A DNA stretch of 64,000 nucleotides from Streptomyces cellulosae (GTDB lineage Bacteria > Actinomycetota > Actinomycetes > Streptomycetales > Streptomycetaceae): NCBI RefSeq assembly GCF_000721105.1, contig NZ_JOEV01000017.1:124001-188000 (forward strand), read 5' to 3'. Of this stretch, positions 16,727-26,330 are shown piece after piece. Made by a program: the position numbers and the translations under genes. The notes below the pieces were generated by a model. That model saw only the letters and a list, made by a program, of their open reading frames with translations. It ran no database searches and had not been told where the DNA came from. The number at the start of each line of letters is the position of its first letter. The first letter of the stretch is position 1.

Positions 16727-18465
16727 GCATCCTCAACGAACCCCAGGGTGCCGCCGCAGCAGGGTCCCACTACGAGGACGAGCTGCCGGTCCGGCGCCAG
16801 AGTCGCGGCAGCGTGGTCATCAAGTGGCTGACGACCACTGACCACAAGACCATCGGGACGCTGTACCTCGGTACGTCGTTCGCGTTCTTCCTGATCGGCG
16901 GCGTGATGGCGCTGCTCATGCGCGCCGAGCTGGCTCGTCCGGGTCTGCAGATCATGTCGAACGAGCAGTTCAACCAGGCGTTCACGATGCACGGCACGAT
17001 CATGCTGCTGATGTTCGCGACGCCGCTGTTCGCCGGCTTCGCGAACTGGATCATGCCGCTGCAGATCGGCGCGCCGGACGTGGCCTTCCCCCGGCTGAAC
17101 ATGTTCGCCTACTGGCTGTACCTGTTCGGCTCGCTCATCGCGGTGGGCGGCTTCCTCACCCCGCAGGGCGCGGCCGACTTCGGCTGGTTCGCCTACAGCC
17201 CGCTGTCGGACGCGGTCCGCTCGCCGGGCATCGGCGCCGACATGTGGATCATGGGCCTGGCCTTTTCCGGCTTCGGCACCATCCTCGGCTCGGTCAACTT
17301 CATCACCACCATCATCTGCATGCGTGCCCCGGGCATGACCATGTTCCGCATGCCGATCTTCGTGTGGAACGTGCTGCTGACCGGTGTCCTGGTCCTGCTG
17401 GCCTTCCCGGTCCTGGCGGCCGCCCTGTTCGCGCTGGAGGCGGACCGCAAGTTCGGCGCCCACGTCTTCGACGCGGCCAACGGCGGAGCCTTGCTCTGGC
17501 AACACCTCTTCTGGTTCTTCGGCCATCCAGAGGTGTACATCATCGCCTTGCCGTTCTTCGGGATCATCTCCGAGGTGATCCCGGTGTTCTCCCGCAAGCC
17601 GATGTTCGGCTACATGGGCCTGATCGCGGCGACCATCGCGATCGCGGGTCTGTCCGTGACGGTGTGGGCGCACCACATGTACGTCACCGGCGGTGTCCTC
17701 CTGCCGTTCTTCTCCTTCATGACGTTCCTCATCGCCGTGCCGACCGGCGTGAAGTTCTTCAACTGGATCGGAACGATGTGGAAGGGGTCCCTGAGTTTCG
17801 AGACCCCGATGCTGTGGGCCACCGGCTTCCTGATCACCTTCACCTTCGGTGGTCTGACCGGTGTCATCCTGGCCTCGCCGCCGATGGACTTCCACGTCTC
17901 GGACTCGTACTTCGTGGTGGCGCACTTCCACTACGTGGTGTTCGGCACCGTCGTCTTCGCGATGTTCTCCGGCTTCCACTTCTGGTGGCCGAAGTGGACC
18001 GGCAAGATGCTCGACGAGCGCCTCGGCAAGATCACCTTCTGGACGCTGTTCATCGGCTTCCACGGCACCTTCCTGGTCCAGCACTGGCTGGGTGCCGAGG
18101 GCATGCCCCGCCGGTACGCGGACTACCTCGCGGCCGACGGCTTCACCGCCCTGAACACGATCTCGACGATCAGCTCGTTCCTGCTCGGCCTGTCGATCCT
18201 GCCGTTCCTCTACAACGTGTGGAAGACGGCCAAGTACGGCAAGCCGGTCGGCGTCGACGACCCGTGGGGCTACGGCCGCTCGCTCGAGTGGGCGACCTCC
18301 TGCCCGCCCCCGCGGCACAACTTCCTCACCCTGCCGCGGATCCGCAGCGAATCCCCGGCGTTCGACCTGCACCACCCCGAGATCGCCGCTCTCGACCAGC
18401 TCGAGAACCTCGGTCACGGTGAGAAGGCGCTGGCCGGCAACGGCGACAAGGAGGCCGGCAAGTGA
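16723..18465 (+). CDS. ctaD: Cytochrome c oxidase subunit I
   Basis: 580 residues, twelve membrane spans. Metal ligands are visible: FTMHGTIM (haem a His), [13 protein letters not shown] (CuB His with the cross-linked Tyr), WAHHMY (two CuB His) and VVAHFHYV (haem a3 and haem a His). The K- and D-channel context is of the A-type. It reduces oxygen to water and pumps protons. The N-terminal ~35 residues (polar, acidic) and the C-terminal Leu/Glu/Lys tail are extensions common in actinobacteria. GTG 16723 overlaps ctaC by 4 nt, and its stop overlaps ctaF by 4 nt. Confidence 0.98.
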   Translation: MSILNEPQGAAAAGSHYEDELPVRRQSRGSVVIKWLTTTDHKTIGTLYLGTSFAFFLIGGVMALLMRAELARPGLQIMSNEQFNQAFTMHGTIMLLMFATPLFAGFANWIMPLQIGAPDVAFPRLNMFAYWLYLFGSLIAVGGFLTPQGAADFGWFAYSPLSDAVRSPGIGADMWIMGLAFSGFGTILGSVNFITTIICMRAPGMTMFRMPIFVWNVLLTGVLVLLAFPVLAAALFALEADRKFGAHVFDAANGGALLWQHLFWFFGHPEVYIIALPFFGIISEVIPVFSRKPMFGYMGLIAATIAIAGLSVTVWAHHMYVTGGVLLPFFSFMTFLIAVPTGVKFFNWIGTMWKGSLSFETPMLWATGFLITFTFGGLTGVILASPPMDFHVSDSYFVVAHFHYVVFGTVVFAMFSGFHFWWPKWTGKMLDERLGKITFWTLFIGFHGTFLVQHWLGAEGMPRRYADYLAADGFTALNTISTISSFLLGLSILPFLYNVWKTAKYGKPVGVDDPWGYGRSLEWATSCPPPRHNFLTLPRIRSESPAFDLHHPEIAALDQLENLGHGEKALAGNGDKEAGK

Positions 18466-18860
18466 AGATCCAGGGCAGGATGTTCATCTGGCTGAGCGTC
18501 TTCATCCTCGCCATGGCGATCGTCTATGGCGTGTGGTCGAAGGAGCCGGCCGGCACGACGGCCCTCTTCCTGGCCTTCGGTCTGTCCGTCATGATCGGCT
18601 TCTACCTGGGCTTCACGGCCAAGCGGGTGGACGCCGGCGCGCAGGACGACAAGGAGGCCGACGTCGCCGACGACGCCGGTGAGGTCGGGTTCTTCAGCCC
18701 GCACAGCTGGCAGCCGTTCTTCCTGGCGATCGGCGGCGCGCTGGCCTTCTTCTCGGTGGCGATCGGCTGGTGGCTGATGTACTTCTCGGTGCCGGTGATC
18801 CTGGTCGGCCTGTGGGGCTGGGTCTTCGAGTACTACCGCGGTGAGAACCGCACCCAGTAG
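18462..18860 (+). CDS. ctaF: Actinobacterial cytochrome c oxidase subunit IV
   Basis: 132 residues with four hydrophobic segments ([82 protein letters not shown]) and a central acidic loop ([17 protein letters not shown]). This is the CtaF type specific to the actinobacterial bc1-aa3 supercomplex. It overlaps ctaD by 4 nt and closes the ctaCDF unit at a terminator. Confidence 0.93.
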   Translation: MKIQGRMFIWLSVFILAMAIVYGVWSKEPAGTTALFLAFGLSVMIGFYLGFTAKRVDAGAQDDKEADVADDAGEVGFFSPHSWQPFFLAIGGALAFFSVAIGWWLMYFSVPVILVGLWGWVFEYYRGENRTQ

Positions 18861-18875
18861 CACAAGGCGAGCTCT

Positions 18876-18917
18876 GCAGGGGCCCGGACACTCCGTCAGG
18901 AGCGTCCGGGCTCCTGC
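18876..18917 (+). terminator. Terminator of ctaCDF
   Basis: A 14-bp stem with one mismatch (GCAGGGGCCCGGAC / GTCCGGGCTCCTGC) and a 14-nt loop, followed closely by TTTT. It ends the oxidase operon before the L,D-transpeptidase gene. Confidence 0.8.
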
Positions 18918-18991
18918 TTTTGCAGCACATCGTGTCCCTCGTTCGAGTCGCCCAGCGCGCCATGCTTGACGGGGCTTCCTAGCGTGAGCTC

Positions 18992-20254
18992 ATGAGCCAC
19001 ACACCCCGCAACCGCACCGTCGCCGGCTGCACGCTGCTCGTGATCGCCCTTGGCGCGGGCGTCACCGCCTGCGGCAGCGACGACCACCCGCTGTCCGCCG
19101 AGCCGTATGACGCGGCGGACCAGATCGCCTTCGAAGGCCCCGTCGGCGACGGCAAGAAGGCCGACCCCGACAAGCCCCTGGAAGTCACCGCCGAGGACGA
19201 CGACGGCCGCATCACGGACGTGACGGCCATAGATGGCACCGGGCGCTATGTGGCGGGCGAACTCTCCGCCGACGGCACCCGCTGGCACAGCACCTCCCCG
19301 CTGGCCGCCAACGCCCACTACACGGTCCGGGTGAGCACCGAGGACGAGGACGGCGCCCCCGGCCGCAAGGTCGTCACCTTTGACACCGGCAAGCCCACCA
19401 CCCAGAAGCGCCTGGACGTGAAGTTCGGGCCCAAGTCGGGCGAGTACGGCGTCGGCCAGCCCATCACCGCGGAGCTGACCAAACCGGTCAAGGACAAGGC
19501 CCAGCGAGCCGTCGTCGAACGGGCCCTGAGGGTGTCCTCCATGCCGGCCGTGGACGGCGCCTGGCATTGGGTGAACGACAAGGAGCTCCACTACCGGCCC
19601 AAGGAGTACTGGCCCGCCCATGCCACCATCCAGGCCCGCAGCAACCTGGAGGGCATCAAGATCAGCGACCGGCTGTGGGGCGGCCGGGCCAAGCCGCTCA
19701 AGCTGACCACGGGGGACCGGGTCATCGCGGTGACGGACGCCTCCTCGCACCAGATGACGGTCTACAAGAACAACGAGGTCATCAAGGAGATCCCGGTCAC
19801 CACCGGGAAGCCCGGCTTCGACACCCGCAACGGCGTCAAGGTCGTCCTGGGCAAGGAACGCTTCGTACGGATGCGCAGTGCCAGCATCGGCATCGCCGAG
19901 GGCTCCTCGGAGTCGTACGACCTACCGGTCTACTACGCCACCCGCGTCACCTGGAGCGGCGAGTACGTCCACGCCGCCCCCTGGTCCGTCGGCTCCCAGG
20001 GCTACGCCAACGTCAGCCACGGCTGCACCGGCATGAGCACCGACAACGCCGCGTGGTTCTTCGACACCGTCCGCGAGGGCGACGTGGTGCAGGTCATCAA
20101 CTCGGGCGGCAACACCATGGAGACCTTCGGCAACGGTTTCGGCGACTGGAACCTCGCCTGGAAGAACTGGCGCGGCGGCAGCGCCCTGGCAGCCGGCAGC
20201 CCGGACGGTCCGGGCCCGGAGGAAGTGGCACGGCTGCGGCCGCAGAGCGTCTAG
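18992..20254 (+). CDS. L,D-transpeptidase lipoprotein (LdtMt2-like)
   Basis: 420 residues. Lipoprotein signal peptide with lipobox VTACG. Two Ig-like domains follow (~40-140 and ~141-235), then a YkuD catalytic domain (~245-370) with H343 and nucleophile C345 in SHGCTGMS, the HGCxxM form of LdtMt2 enzymes. It forms 3-3 cross-links in peptidoglycan outside the membrane. The C-terminal segment FGDWNLAWKNW is typical of the family. The gene splits ctaCDF from ctaE-qcrCAB and is convergent with the receiver-like gene (9-bp gap). Confidence 0.93.
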   Translation: MSHTPRNRTVAGCTLLVIALGAGVTACGSDDHPLSAEPYDAADQIAFEGPVGDGKKADPDKPLEVTAEDDDGRITDVTAIDGTGRYVAGELSADGTRWHSTSPLAANAHYTVRVSTEDEDGAPGRKVVTFDTGKPTTQKRLDVKFGPKSGEYGVGQPITAELTKPVKDKAQRAVVERALRVSSMPAVDGAWHWVNDKELHYRPKEYWPAHATIQARSNLEGIKISDRLWGGRAKPLKLTTGDRVIAVTDASSHQMTVYKNNEVIKEIPVTTGKPGFDTRNGVKVVLGKERFVRMRSASIGIAEGSSESYDLPVYYATRVTWSGEYVHAAPWSVGSQGYANVSHGCTGMSTDNAAWFFDTVREGDVVQVINSGGNTMETFGNGFGDWNLAWKNWRGGSALAAGSPDGPGPEEVARLRPQSV

Positions 20255-20262
20255 AGCTCCTC

Positions 20263-20664
20263 CTAGGCGTTCAACGCCTTGCGTTCCCGCAGCAAGGCGG
20301 CCAGCGCCGCCGCGAACTCCACCGGATCCACCGGCAGTGTCACCGCCGCCTCCGCCCGGCTCCACGTGGCCAGCCACGCGTCCTGCGGCCGACCCATGAG
20401 CACCAGCACCGGCGGACAGTTGAAGATCTCGTCCTTGATCTGCCGGCAGAGCCCCATGCCCCCCATGGGCACGGCCTCGCCGTCGAGGACGCAGACATCG
20501 ATCCCGCCCTTGTCCAGCTCACTGATCACGGCGGCGGGGGTGGCGCACTCCACGAACTCCACCGGCGGCACATCGGGAGCCGGCCGCCTGCCGGAGGCCA
20601 GCCGCACCTGCTCGCGGGTGTTGGAGTCGTCGCTGTAGACCAGCACCGTGGCGGTCGGCTGCAT
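20263..20664 (-). CDS. Stand-alone receiver-like protein
   Basis: 133 residues with a CheY-like pattern: YSDDSNTREQVRLA near the N-terminus, IDVCVLDGEAVPMGGMGLCRQI with the presumed acceptor Asp (~55) and VLVLMGRPQDAWLATWSRAEAAVTLPVDP, where the canonical Lys region is degenerate. There is no output domain. It may be a phosphorylatable or pseudo-receiver partner. ATG 20664 has GGAGG 6 nt upstream. It is divergent from ctaE, sharing 190 bp, and convergent with the L,D-transpeptidase. Confidence 0.8.
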   Translation of the reverse strand: MQPTATVLVYSDDSNTREQVRLASGRRPAPDVPPVEFVECATPAAVISELDKGGIDVCVLDGEAVPMGGMGLCRQIKDEIFNCPPVLVLMGRPQDAWLATWSRAEAAVTLPVDPVEFAAALAALLRERKALNA

Positions 20665-20843
20665 GCTTCCTCCGTGACATCGGCGTCGTACGGACGTGAG
20701 ACGGGCGGTGCCCGATGCCGCGGATGCTACTCCCTTGGACTGCCCGTCAACACCTGTCGGAACACCCCTTCGATGGGCCATACGGGCCGTACCCCACCTG
20801 CGAACACTCCGAACGGCACCCCCGGGAGTGAGGGCGGGATAAG

Positions 20844-20864
20844 CGACCGACATAATGTCGGTCG
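20844..20864. promoter_or_regulatory. Perfect 10+1+10 palindrome covering the ctaE start codon
   Basis: Left arm CGACCGACAT (20844-20853), centre A, right arm ATGTCGGTCG (20855-20864). The right arm begins with the chosen ctaE ATG. As DNA it is an ideal operator; as RNA it can form an 8-bp stem with a 5-nt loop holding the ATG. No Shine-Dalgarno sequence is seen before the ATG. Confidence 0.6.
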
Positions 20865-21475
20865 TGGCGACAGCAACGACAGTAGATACCGGGCACGCGC
20901 ACCCGTCGGTCAACCGGCCGAACCTCACCAGCGTCGGAACCATCATCTGGCTGAGTTCCGAGCTGATGTTCTTCGCGGCCCTCTTCGCGATGTACTTCAC
21001 CCTGCGATCGGTGACGGGTCCTGATCACTGGAAGGAGATGGCGGAGTCCCTCAACGTCCCCTTCTCGTCGGTGAACACCACGATCCTGGTGCTCTCCTCC
21101 CTCACCTGCCAGCTCGGTGTGTTCGCCGCCGAGCGCGGTGATGTGAAGAGGCTGCGGGGCTGGTTCATCGTCACCTTCATCATGGGTGCGATCTTCATCG
21201 GCGGTCAGATCTTCGAGTACACGGAGTTGGTGAAGAAGGACGGGCTCTCCCTGTCCTCCGACCCGTACGGCTCGGTGTTCTACCTGACCACCGGCTTCCA
21301 CGGCCTGCACGTGACGGGTGGCCTCATCGCCTTCCTGCTGGTCCTCGGCCGCACCTACGCGGCGAAGAGGTTCACGCACGAGCAGGCGACCGCCGCGATC
21401 GTCGTGTCCTACTACTGGCACTTCGTCGATGTCGTCTGGATCGGCCTCTTCGCCACGATCTACCTGATCAAGTAG
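20855..21475 (+). CDS. ctaE: Cytochrome c oxidase subunit III
   Basis: 206 residues with five membrane spans, the short actinobacterial form. Typical residues include the [18 protein letters not shown] start of the first span, [11 protein letters not shown] and [21 protein letters not shown] at the C-terminus. It stabilises subunit I and the proton path. ATG 20855 lies inside a perfect palindrome and lacks a clear ribosome site; GTG 20864 is an alternative. It heads the ctaE-qcrC-qcrA-qcrB operon, which joins bc1 and aa3 genes as expected for a supercomplex. Confidence 0.95.
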   Translation: MSVVATATTVDTGHAHPSVNRPNLTSVGTIIWLSSELMFFAALFAMYFTLRSVTGPDHWKEMAESLNVPFSSVNTTILVLSSLTCQLGVFAAERGDVKRLRGWFIVTFIMGAIFIGGQIFEYTELVKKDGLSLSSDPYGSVFYLTTGFHGLHVTGGLIAFLLVLGRTYAAKRFTHEQATAAIVVSYYWHFVDVVWIGLFATIYLIK

Positions 21476-21537
21476 CCGGGACCGCTCCCGCAATTCCAGA
21501 AGCATCGACGCAGAAGATCCTGACACCGGGGTAATCC

Positions 21538-22347
21538 GTGAAAAAGCTCTCCGCACGACGACGCCATCCGCTGGCGGCGGTCGTCGTACTACTCCTCGCG
21601 CTGGCATGCACCGGGGGGCTGTACGTCCTGTTCGCACCCACGGACAAGGCTGCGGCCGACGAAACCGCCCAGTCTCTCGCCATCGACGAGGGCCAGAAGC
21701 TCTATGCCGTCGGGTGCGCCTCCTGCCACGGCACCGGCGGTCAGGGCAGCTCCGACGGTCCGAGCCTGGTGGGTGTGGGCGCCGCGGCCGTCGACTTCCA
21801 GGTGGGCACCGGCCGCATGCCGGCCCAGCAGCCCGGCGCGCAGGTCCCGAAGAAGAAGGTCATCTACACGCAGCCCCAGATCGACCAGCTGGCCGCGTAC
21901 ATCTCCTCGCTGGGTGCCGGTCCGTCCGTCCCGACCAAGGGGGATTACGGCCCCGGGGGTGCCGACATCGCCAAGGGCGGCGAACTCTTCCGCACCAACT
22001 GCGCGCAGTGCCACAATTTCACCGGCAAGGGTGGCGCGCTGACGCACGGCAAGTTCGCACCGGACCTCGAGGGTGTCTCCCCGAAGCACATCTACGAGGC
22101 CATGCAGACCGGCCCGCAGAACATGCCCTCCTTCCCCGACAGCACGCTGTCGGAGCAGAACAAGAAGGACATCATCGCGTACCTCGACGCGGTCAACGGT
22201 GACGACACCGAGAGCCCCGGCGGTCTTGAGCTGGGCGGACTCGGTCCGGTCAGCGAGGGCCTGTTCGGCTGGATCTTCGGCCTCGGATCGCTGATCGCGG
22301 TCGCCGTGTGGGTCGCCGCTCGGACCGCAAAGGCCAAGAAGTCATGA
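21538..22347 (+). CDS. qcrC: Di-haem cytochrome c subunit of the bc1 complex
   Basis: 269 residues. An N-terminal membrane segment (~12-32) is followed by two cytochrome c domains with CxxCH motifs, CASCH (~60) and CAQCH (~158), with candidate axial methionines in GRMPAQQ and NMPSFPD. A C-terminal anchor (IFGLGSLIAVAVWVAA) and Lys-rich tail end it. It passes electrons from the Rieske protein straight to CuA of CtaC, replacing soluble cytochrome c. GTG 21538 is 62 bp after ctaE; the stop overlaps qcrA. Confidence 0.96.
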   Translation: MKKLSARRRHPLAAVVVLLLALACTGGLYVLFAPTDKAAADETAQSLAIDEGQKLYAVGCASCHGTGGQGSSDGPSLVGVGAAAVDFQVGTGRMPAQQPGAQVPKKKVIYTQPQIDQLAAYISSLGAGPSVPTKGDYGPGGADIAKGGELFRTNCAQCHNFTGKGGALTHGKFAPDLEGVSPKHIYEAMQTGPQNMPSFPDSTLSEQNKKDIIAYLDAVNGDDTESPGGLELGGLGPVSEGLFGWIFGLGSLIAVAVWVAARTAKAKKS

Positions 22348-23402
22348 GTAGCCAAGACATTCCAGAAGAGAACCTGCCCGCAGAGCAGGAGCACGCGCAC
22401 GGCGCGGTAGGCGTCGCGGACGAGAAGGACCCGTTCGCGGATCCCGGTCTGCCGCCCCACGAGCACCGGATCCAGGACATCGACGAGCGGGCCGCCAGGC
22501 GGTCCGAGCGCGCGGTCGCCCTGCTGTTCACGGTGTCGATGCTGGCCACCGTCGGCTTCATCGCCTCGTATGTGACGATCCCGCACGAGCGGGCGGTCTA
22601 CGTCTTCCCGATCGGGCACGTCAACGCGCTGAACTTCGCGCTGGGCCTGACGCTGGGCGTGGCGCTGTTCACCATCGGCGCGGGCGCGGTCCACTGGGCC
22701 CGCACCCTGATGTCCGACGTGGAGATCGCCGACGAGCGGCACCCGATCGAGGCCGCCCCCGAGGTCAAGGCCAAGGTCATGGCCGACTTCAGGGACGGCG
22801 CCAAGGAGTCGGCGCTCGGCCGCCGCAAGCTGATCCGCAACACGATGTTCGGCGCGCTGGCCCTGTTCCCGCTCTCCGGCGTGATGCTGCTGCGCGACCT
22901 CGGCCCGCTGCCCGGCACCAAGCTCCGGCACACGATGTGGCGCAAGGGCCTGCTGCTCGTCAACATGAACACCAACGAGCCGCTGCGTGCCTCCGACGTC
23001 GCGGTCGGCTCGCTGACCTTCGCCAAGCCCGAGGGCCTGGAGGAGCACGACGAGGATTTCCAGACCGAGATCGCCAAGGCGGCCCTGATGATCGTCCGGA
23101 TCCAGCCGGACAACATCAAGGACAAGCGCGAGCTCGAGTGGTCGCACGAGGGCATCGTCGCGTACTCGAAGATCTGCACCCACGTGGGCTGCCCGATCTC
23201 CCTGTACGAGCAGCAGACGCACCATGTGCTCTGCCCCTGCCACCAGTCCACCTTCGACCTCTCCGACGGTGCCCGGGTGATCTTCGGCCCCGCCGGTCAC
23301 GCCCTGCCGCAGCTGCGGATCGGCGTGAATGACGATGGCTACCTCGAGGCGCTCGGCGACTTCGAAGAGCCCGTCGGTCCTGCATTCTGGGAGCGCGGAT
23401 GA
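22344..23402 (+). CDS. qcrA: Rieske iron-sulfur subunit of the bc1 complex
   Basis: 352 residues. An acidic N-terminus precedes three membrane spans (~65-85, ~100-120, ~170-190), the actinobacterial QcrA form. The Rieske domain binds a [2Fe-2S] cluster through CTHVGC and CPCHQS. ATG 22344 overlaps the qcrC stop by 4 nt (ATGA). It takes electrons from menaquinol at the Qo site. Fe-S supply may involve ErpA, encoded 12 kb upstream. Confidence 0.97.
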   Translation: MSSQDIPEENLPAEQEHAHGAVGVADEKDPFADPGLPPHEHRIQDIDERAARRSERAVALLFTVSMLATVGFIASYVTIPHERAVYVFPIGHVNALNFALGLTLGVALFTIGAGAVHWARTLMSDVEIADERHPIEAAPEVKAKVMADFRDGAKESALGRRKLIRNTMFGALALFPLSGVMLLRDLGPLPGTKLRHTMWRKGLLLVNMNTNEPLRASDVAVGSLTFAKPEGLEEHDEDFQTEIAKAALMIVRIQPDNIKDKRELEWSHEGIVAYSKICTHVGCPISLYEQQTHHVLCPCHQSTFDLSDGARVIFGPAGHALPQLRIGVNDDGYLEALGDFEEPVGPAFWERG

Positions 23403-25057
23403 GCACTACAGCCAGCAACACGAACCCGTCCGCGGACGGGCCGGGCCGCTCTCGCGGGAAGGCACCGGCCGGCGAGAAGGTCGCCGACTGGGCCGACGGC
23501 CGCCTGGGGATCTACTCCCTGGCCAAGTCCAACATGCGCAAGATCTTCCCCGACCACTGGTCGTTCATGTTGGGCGAGGTCTGCCTCTACAGCTTCATCA
23601 TCATCATCCTCACGGGTGTGTACCTGACGCTGTTCTTCCACCCGTCGATGAACGAGGTGGAGTACCACGGCAGTTACGTCCCGCTGCAGGGCCAGCTGAT
23701 GTCCGAGGCGTTCAACTCGACCATGCACATCTCCTTCGATGTGCGCGGTGGTCTGCTGATCCGGCAGATCCACCACTGGGCGGCGCTGATCTTCCTCGCG
23801 GGCATGTTCGTGCACATGATGCGCGTGTTCTTCACGGGTGCGTTCCGCAAGCCGCGTGAGGTCAACTGGCTGTTCGGCTTCCTGCTGTTCGTCCTGGGCA
23901 TGTTCACCGGCTTCACCGGCTACTCGCTCCCGGACGACCTGCTCTCCGGCACCGGTGTCCGCTTCATGGAGGGCGCGATCCTGTCCGTGCCGATCGTCGG
24001 CACGTACCTGTCGTTCTTCCTCTTCGGCGGCGAGTTCCCGGGCGGCGACTTCGTGGCCCGCTTCTACTCGATCCACGTGCTGCTGCTGCCGGGCATCATG
24101 CTCGGCCTGGTCGTCGGCCACCTGATCCTGGTCTTCTACCACAAGCACACGCAGTTCGCGGGTCCCGGAAAGACGAACAACAACGTCGTCGGCATGCCGC
24201 TGCTGCCGGTCTACATGGCCAAGGCCGGAGGCTTCTTCTTCCTGGTCTTCGGTGTCATCGCGGCCATCGCGGCGATCGCCTCGATCAACCCGATCTGGGC
24301 CATGGGCCCCTACCGTCCGGACCAGGTGTCGACCGGCGCCCAGCCCGACTGGTACATGGGCTTCTCCGAGGGTCTGATCCGTGTCATGCCGGGCTGGGAG
24401 ATCAACTTCTGGGGTCACACGCTCGTCCTGGGTGTGTTCATCCCTCTGGTGATCTTCCCGCTGGTCCTGGTCGCGATCGCGGTCTACCCGTTCATCGAGG
24501 CCTGGGTCACCGGCGACAAGCGCGAGCACCACATCCTGGACCGCCCGCGCAACGTCCCCACCCGGACGGCGTTCGGTGTGGCCTGGATGACCTGGTACTT
24601 CGTCCTGCTGATCGGTGGTGGCAACGACCTCATCGCCACGCACTTCCACCTGTCGATCAACTCCATCACCTGGTTCGTGCGGGTCGCGTTCTTCGTGGCG
24701 CCGGTGGTCGCGTTCGTCATCACCAAGCGGATCTGCCTCGGTCTGCAGCGCCGCGACCGGGAGACGGTGCTGCACGGCCGCGAGTCGGGCATCATCAAGC
24801 GCCTGCCGCACGGTGAGTTCATCGAGGTGCACGAGCCGCTCAGCCAGGAGCAGCTGCACACGCTCACCGCGCACGAGCAGTACCGCCCGGCCGAGATCGG
24901 CCCGACGGTCGACGACAACGGCGTCGAGCGCAAGGCGAAGGGCTCCGAGAAGCTGCGCGCCAAGCTCAGCGAGGCGTACTACGGCGAAGAGGCCCAGATC
25001 CCCAAGCCCACCGTCGAGGAGTACAAGGAGATCACGAGCGGCCACGGCCACCACTGA
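23399..25057 (+). CDS. qcrB: Cytochrome b subunit of the bc1 complex
   Basis: 552 residues with eight core membrane spans. Haem b histidines are visible in QIHHWAALIF/FVHMMRVFF and SIHVLLLPG/GLVVGHLILVFYHKHTQF. The Qo motif reads PDWY (AQPDWYMGFSEG) instead of PEWY, normal for actinobacteria. A long cytoplasmic C-terminal extension (~430-552) is also typical. It oxidises menaquinol and is the target of Q203-type inhibitors in mycobacteria. ATG 23399 overlaps qcrA by 4 nt; a strong terminator follows. Confidence 0.97.
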   Translation: MSTTASNTNPSADGPGRSRGKAPAGEKVADWADGRLGIYSLAKSNMRKIFPDHWSFMLGEVCLYSFIIIILTGVYLTLFFHPSMNEVEYHGSYVPLQGQLMSEAFNSTMHISFDVRGGLLIRQIHHWAALIFLAGMFVHMMRVFFTGAFRKPREVNWLFGFLLFVLGMFTGFTGYSLPDDLLSGTGVRFMEGAILSVPIVGTYLSFFLFGGEFPGGDFVARFYSIHVLLLPGIMLGLVVGHLILVFYHKHTQFAGPGKTNNNVVGMPLLPVYMAKAGGFFFLVFGVIAAIAAIASINPIWAMGPYRPDQVSTGAQPDWYMGFSEGLIRVMPGWEINFWGHTLVLGVFIPLVIFPLVLVAIAVYPFIEAWVTGDKREHHILDRPRNVPTRTAFGVAWMTWYFVLLIGGGNDLIATHFHLSINSITWFVRVAFFVAPVVAFVITKRICLGLQRRDRETVLHGRESGIIKRLPHGEFIEVHEPLSQEQLHTLTAHEQYRPAEIGPTVDDNGVERKAKGSEKLRAKLSEAYYGEEAQIPKPTVEEYKEITSGHGHH

Positions 25058-25080
25058 TCACCGCGTCGCCACACCACGGC

Positions 25081-25115
25081 AAGGGCCCCCGTCCGGTCTT
25101 CGGACGGGGGCCCTT
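25081..25115. terminator. Terminator after qcrB
   Basis: A perfect 15-bp stem (AAGGGCCCCCGTCCG / CGGACGGGGGCCCTT) with a 5-nt loop closes the ctaE-qcrCAB operon. Confidence 0.9.
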
Positions 25116-25134
25116 CGCCGTGCCCGGCGCTGGA

Positions 25135-25140
25135 TAGGGT
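25135..25140 (+). promoter_or_regulatory. Putative -10 box of trpD
   Basis: TAGGGT located between the qcrB terminator and trpD, 53 nt upstream of the trpD start. No convincing -35 is visible. It suggests that trpD has its own HrdB-type promoter. Confidence 0.4.
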
Positions 25141-25192
25141 GGGGCCGACGAGAACCGTGTCCCGCAGTCCGGGACTGAGCCAGGAGCGGCTT

Positions 25193-26257
25193 ATGAGCGC
25201 TGTGACCCCCGCTGGAGGCGACACCGCGGCGGACCGTTCCTGGCCCGAGGTACTGAGCGCGCTGCTCGGCGGGCGGGACCTGAGCGCCGCCGACACGGCA
25301 TGGGCCATGGACCGCTTCATGAGCGGCGAGGCCACCGACGCCCAGATCGCGGGCTTCATGGTGGCGCTGCGGGCCAAGGGCGAGACGGTCGAGGAGATCA
25401 ACGGCCTGGTCGAGGCGATGTACGCGCACGCGCAGCCCCTGGACATCCCCGGCCCGGCCGTCGACATCGTCGGTACCGGCGGCGACCGGGCCAAGACGGT
25501 GAACATCTCTACGATGTCCGCCATCGTGATCGCGGGAGCCGGGGCGAAGGTCGTCAAGCACGGCAACCGGGCCTCGTCCTCGGCGAGCGGCTCCTCCGAC
25601 GTGCTGGAGAAGCTCGGCATCAACCTGGACCTGGCGCCCGAGGGAGTGGCGCGGGTGGTGGAGGAGGCCGGGATCACCTTCTGCTTCGCGGCCAAGTTCC
25701 ATCCCTCGATGCGGTTCGTCGGCGCGGTCCGGCGGGACCTGGGGATTCCGACCTCGTTCAACCTGCTCGGTCCGCTGACCAACCCGGCCAGGGTCACCGC
25801 CTCGGCGGTCGGCTGCTTCGACACCCGGATGGCCGGGCTCATCGCCGGCGTACTGGCCGAACGCGGCTCGTCCGCGCTGGTGTTCCGCGGCGACGACGGT
25901 CTCGACGAGCTGACCACCACGGCCACCTCCCGGGTGTGGATCGTCCGCGACGGCAAGGTCGCCGAGGAGGCCTTCGACCCGCGGGACGTCGGCCTCGACC
26001 TGGTTCCCGTCGAGGCGCTGAGAGGCGCCGACGCCGCCTACAACGCCGAGGTCGCCCGGAGGCTCCTGGACGGCGAGCAGGGGCCCGTACGGGACGCCGT
26101 CCTGCTGAACTCGGCGGCCGGGCTGGCGGCTCTGGAGCCGACCGGGGCGCCGCTGACCGAGCAGATCCGGGCCGGGATCCAGAAGGCGGCCCAGGCCATC
26201 GACTCCGGCGCGGCCAAGCGGACGCTGGAGCGCTGGGCGGCCGCCAGCAACGCCTGA
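25193..26257 (+). CDS. trpD: Anthranilate phosphoribosyltransferase
   Basis: 354 residues. Catalyses the second step of the tryptophan branch, anthranilate + PRPP to phosphoribosyl-anthranilate. PRPP-site motifs are [17 protein letters not shown] and [43 protein letters not shown] and [11 protein letters not shown] complete the anthranilate channel. ATG 25193 has AGGAG 8 nt upstream. It stands apart from other trp genes, behind qcrB, as in mycobacteria. The trpE-G fusion gene 26 kb away lies under a Trp attenuator; trpD shows no such leader. Confidence 0.96.
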   Translation: MSAVTPAGGDTAADRSWPEVLSALLGGRDLSAADTAWAMDRFMSGEATDAQIAGFMVALRAKGETVEEINGLVEAMYAHAQPLDIPGPAVDIVGTGGDRAKTVNISTMSAIVIAGAGAKVVKHGNRASSSASGSSDVLEKLGINLDLAPEGVARVVEEAGITFCFAAKFHPSMRFVGAVRRDLGIPTSFNLLGPLTNPARVTASAVGCFDTRMAGLIAGVLAERGSSALVFRGDDGLDELTTTATSRVWIVRDGKVAEEAFDPRDVGLDLVPVEALRGADAAYNAEVARRLLDGEQGPVRDAVLLNSAAGLAALEPTGAPLTEQIRAGIQKAAQAIDSGAAKRTLERWAAASNA

Positions 26258-26272
26258 CGATCACGCGCGCAT

Positions 26273-26302
26273 GTCCCGCGATCCGGACACGGGTTGCGGG
26301 AC
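26273..26302 (+). terminator. Weak stem-loop after trpD
   Basis: GTCCCGC / GCGGGAC pair across a 16-nt loop without a T tract. A possible trpD terminator upstream of the riboswitch. Confidence 0.35.
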
Positions 26303-26330
26303 CGCGATCACTCACGTACGTTTTCGAACC

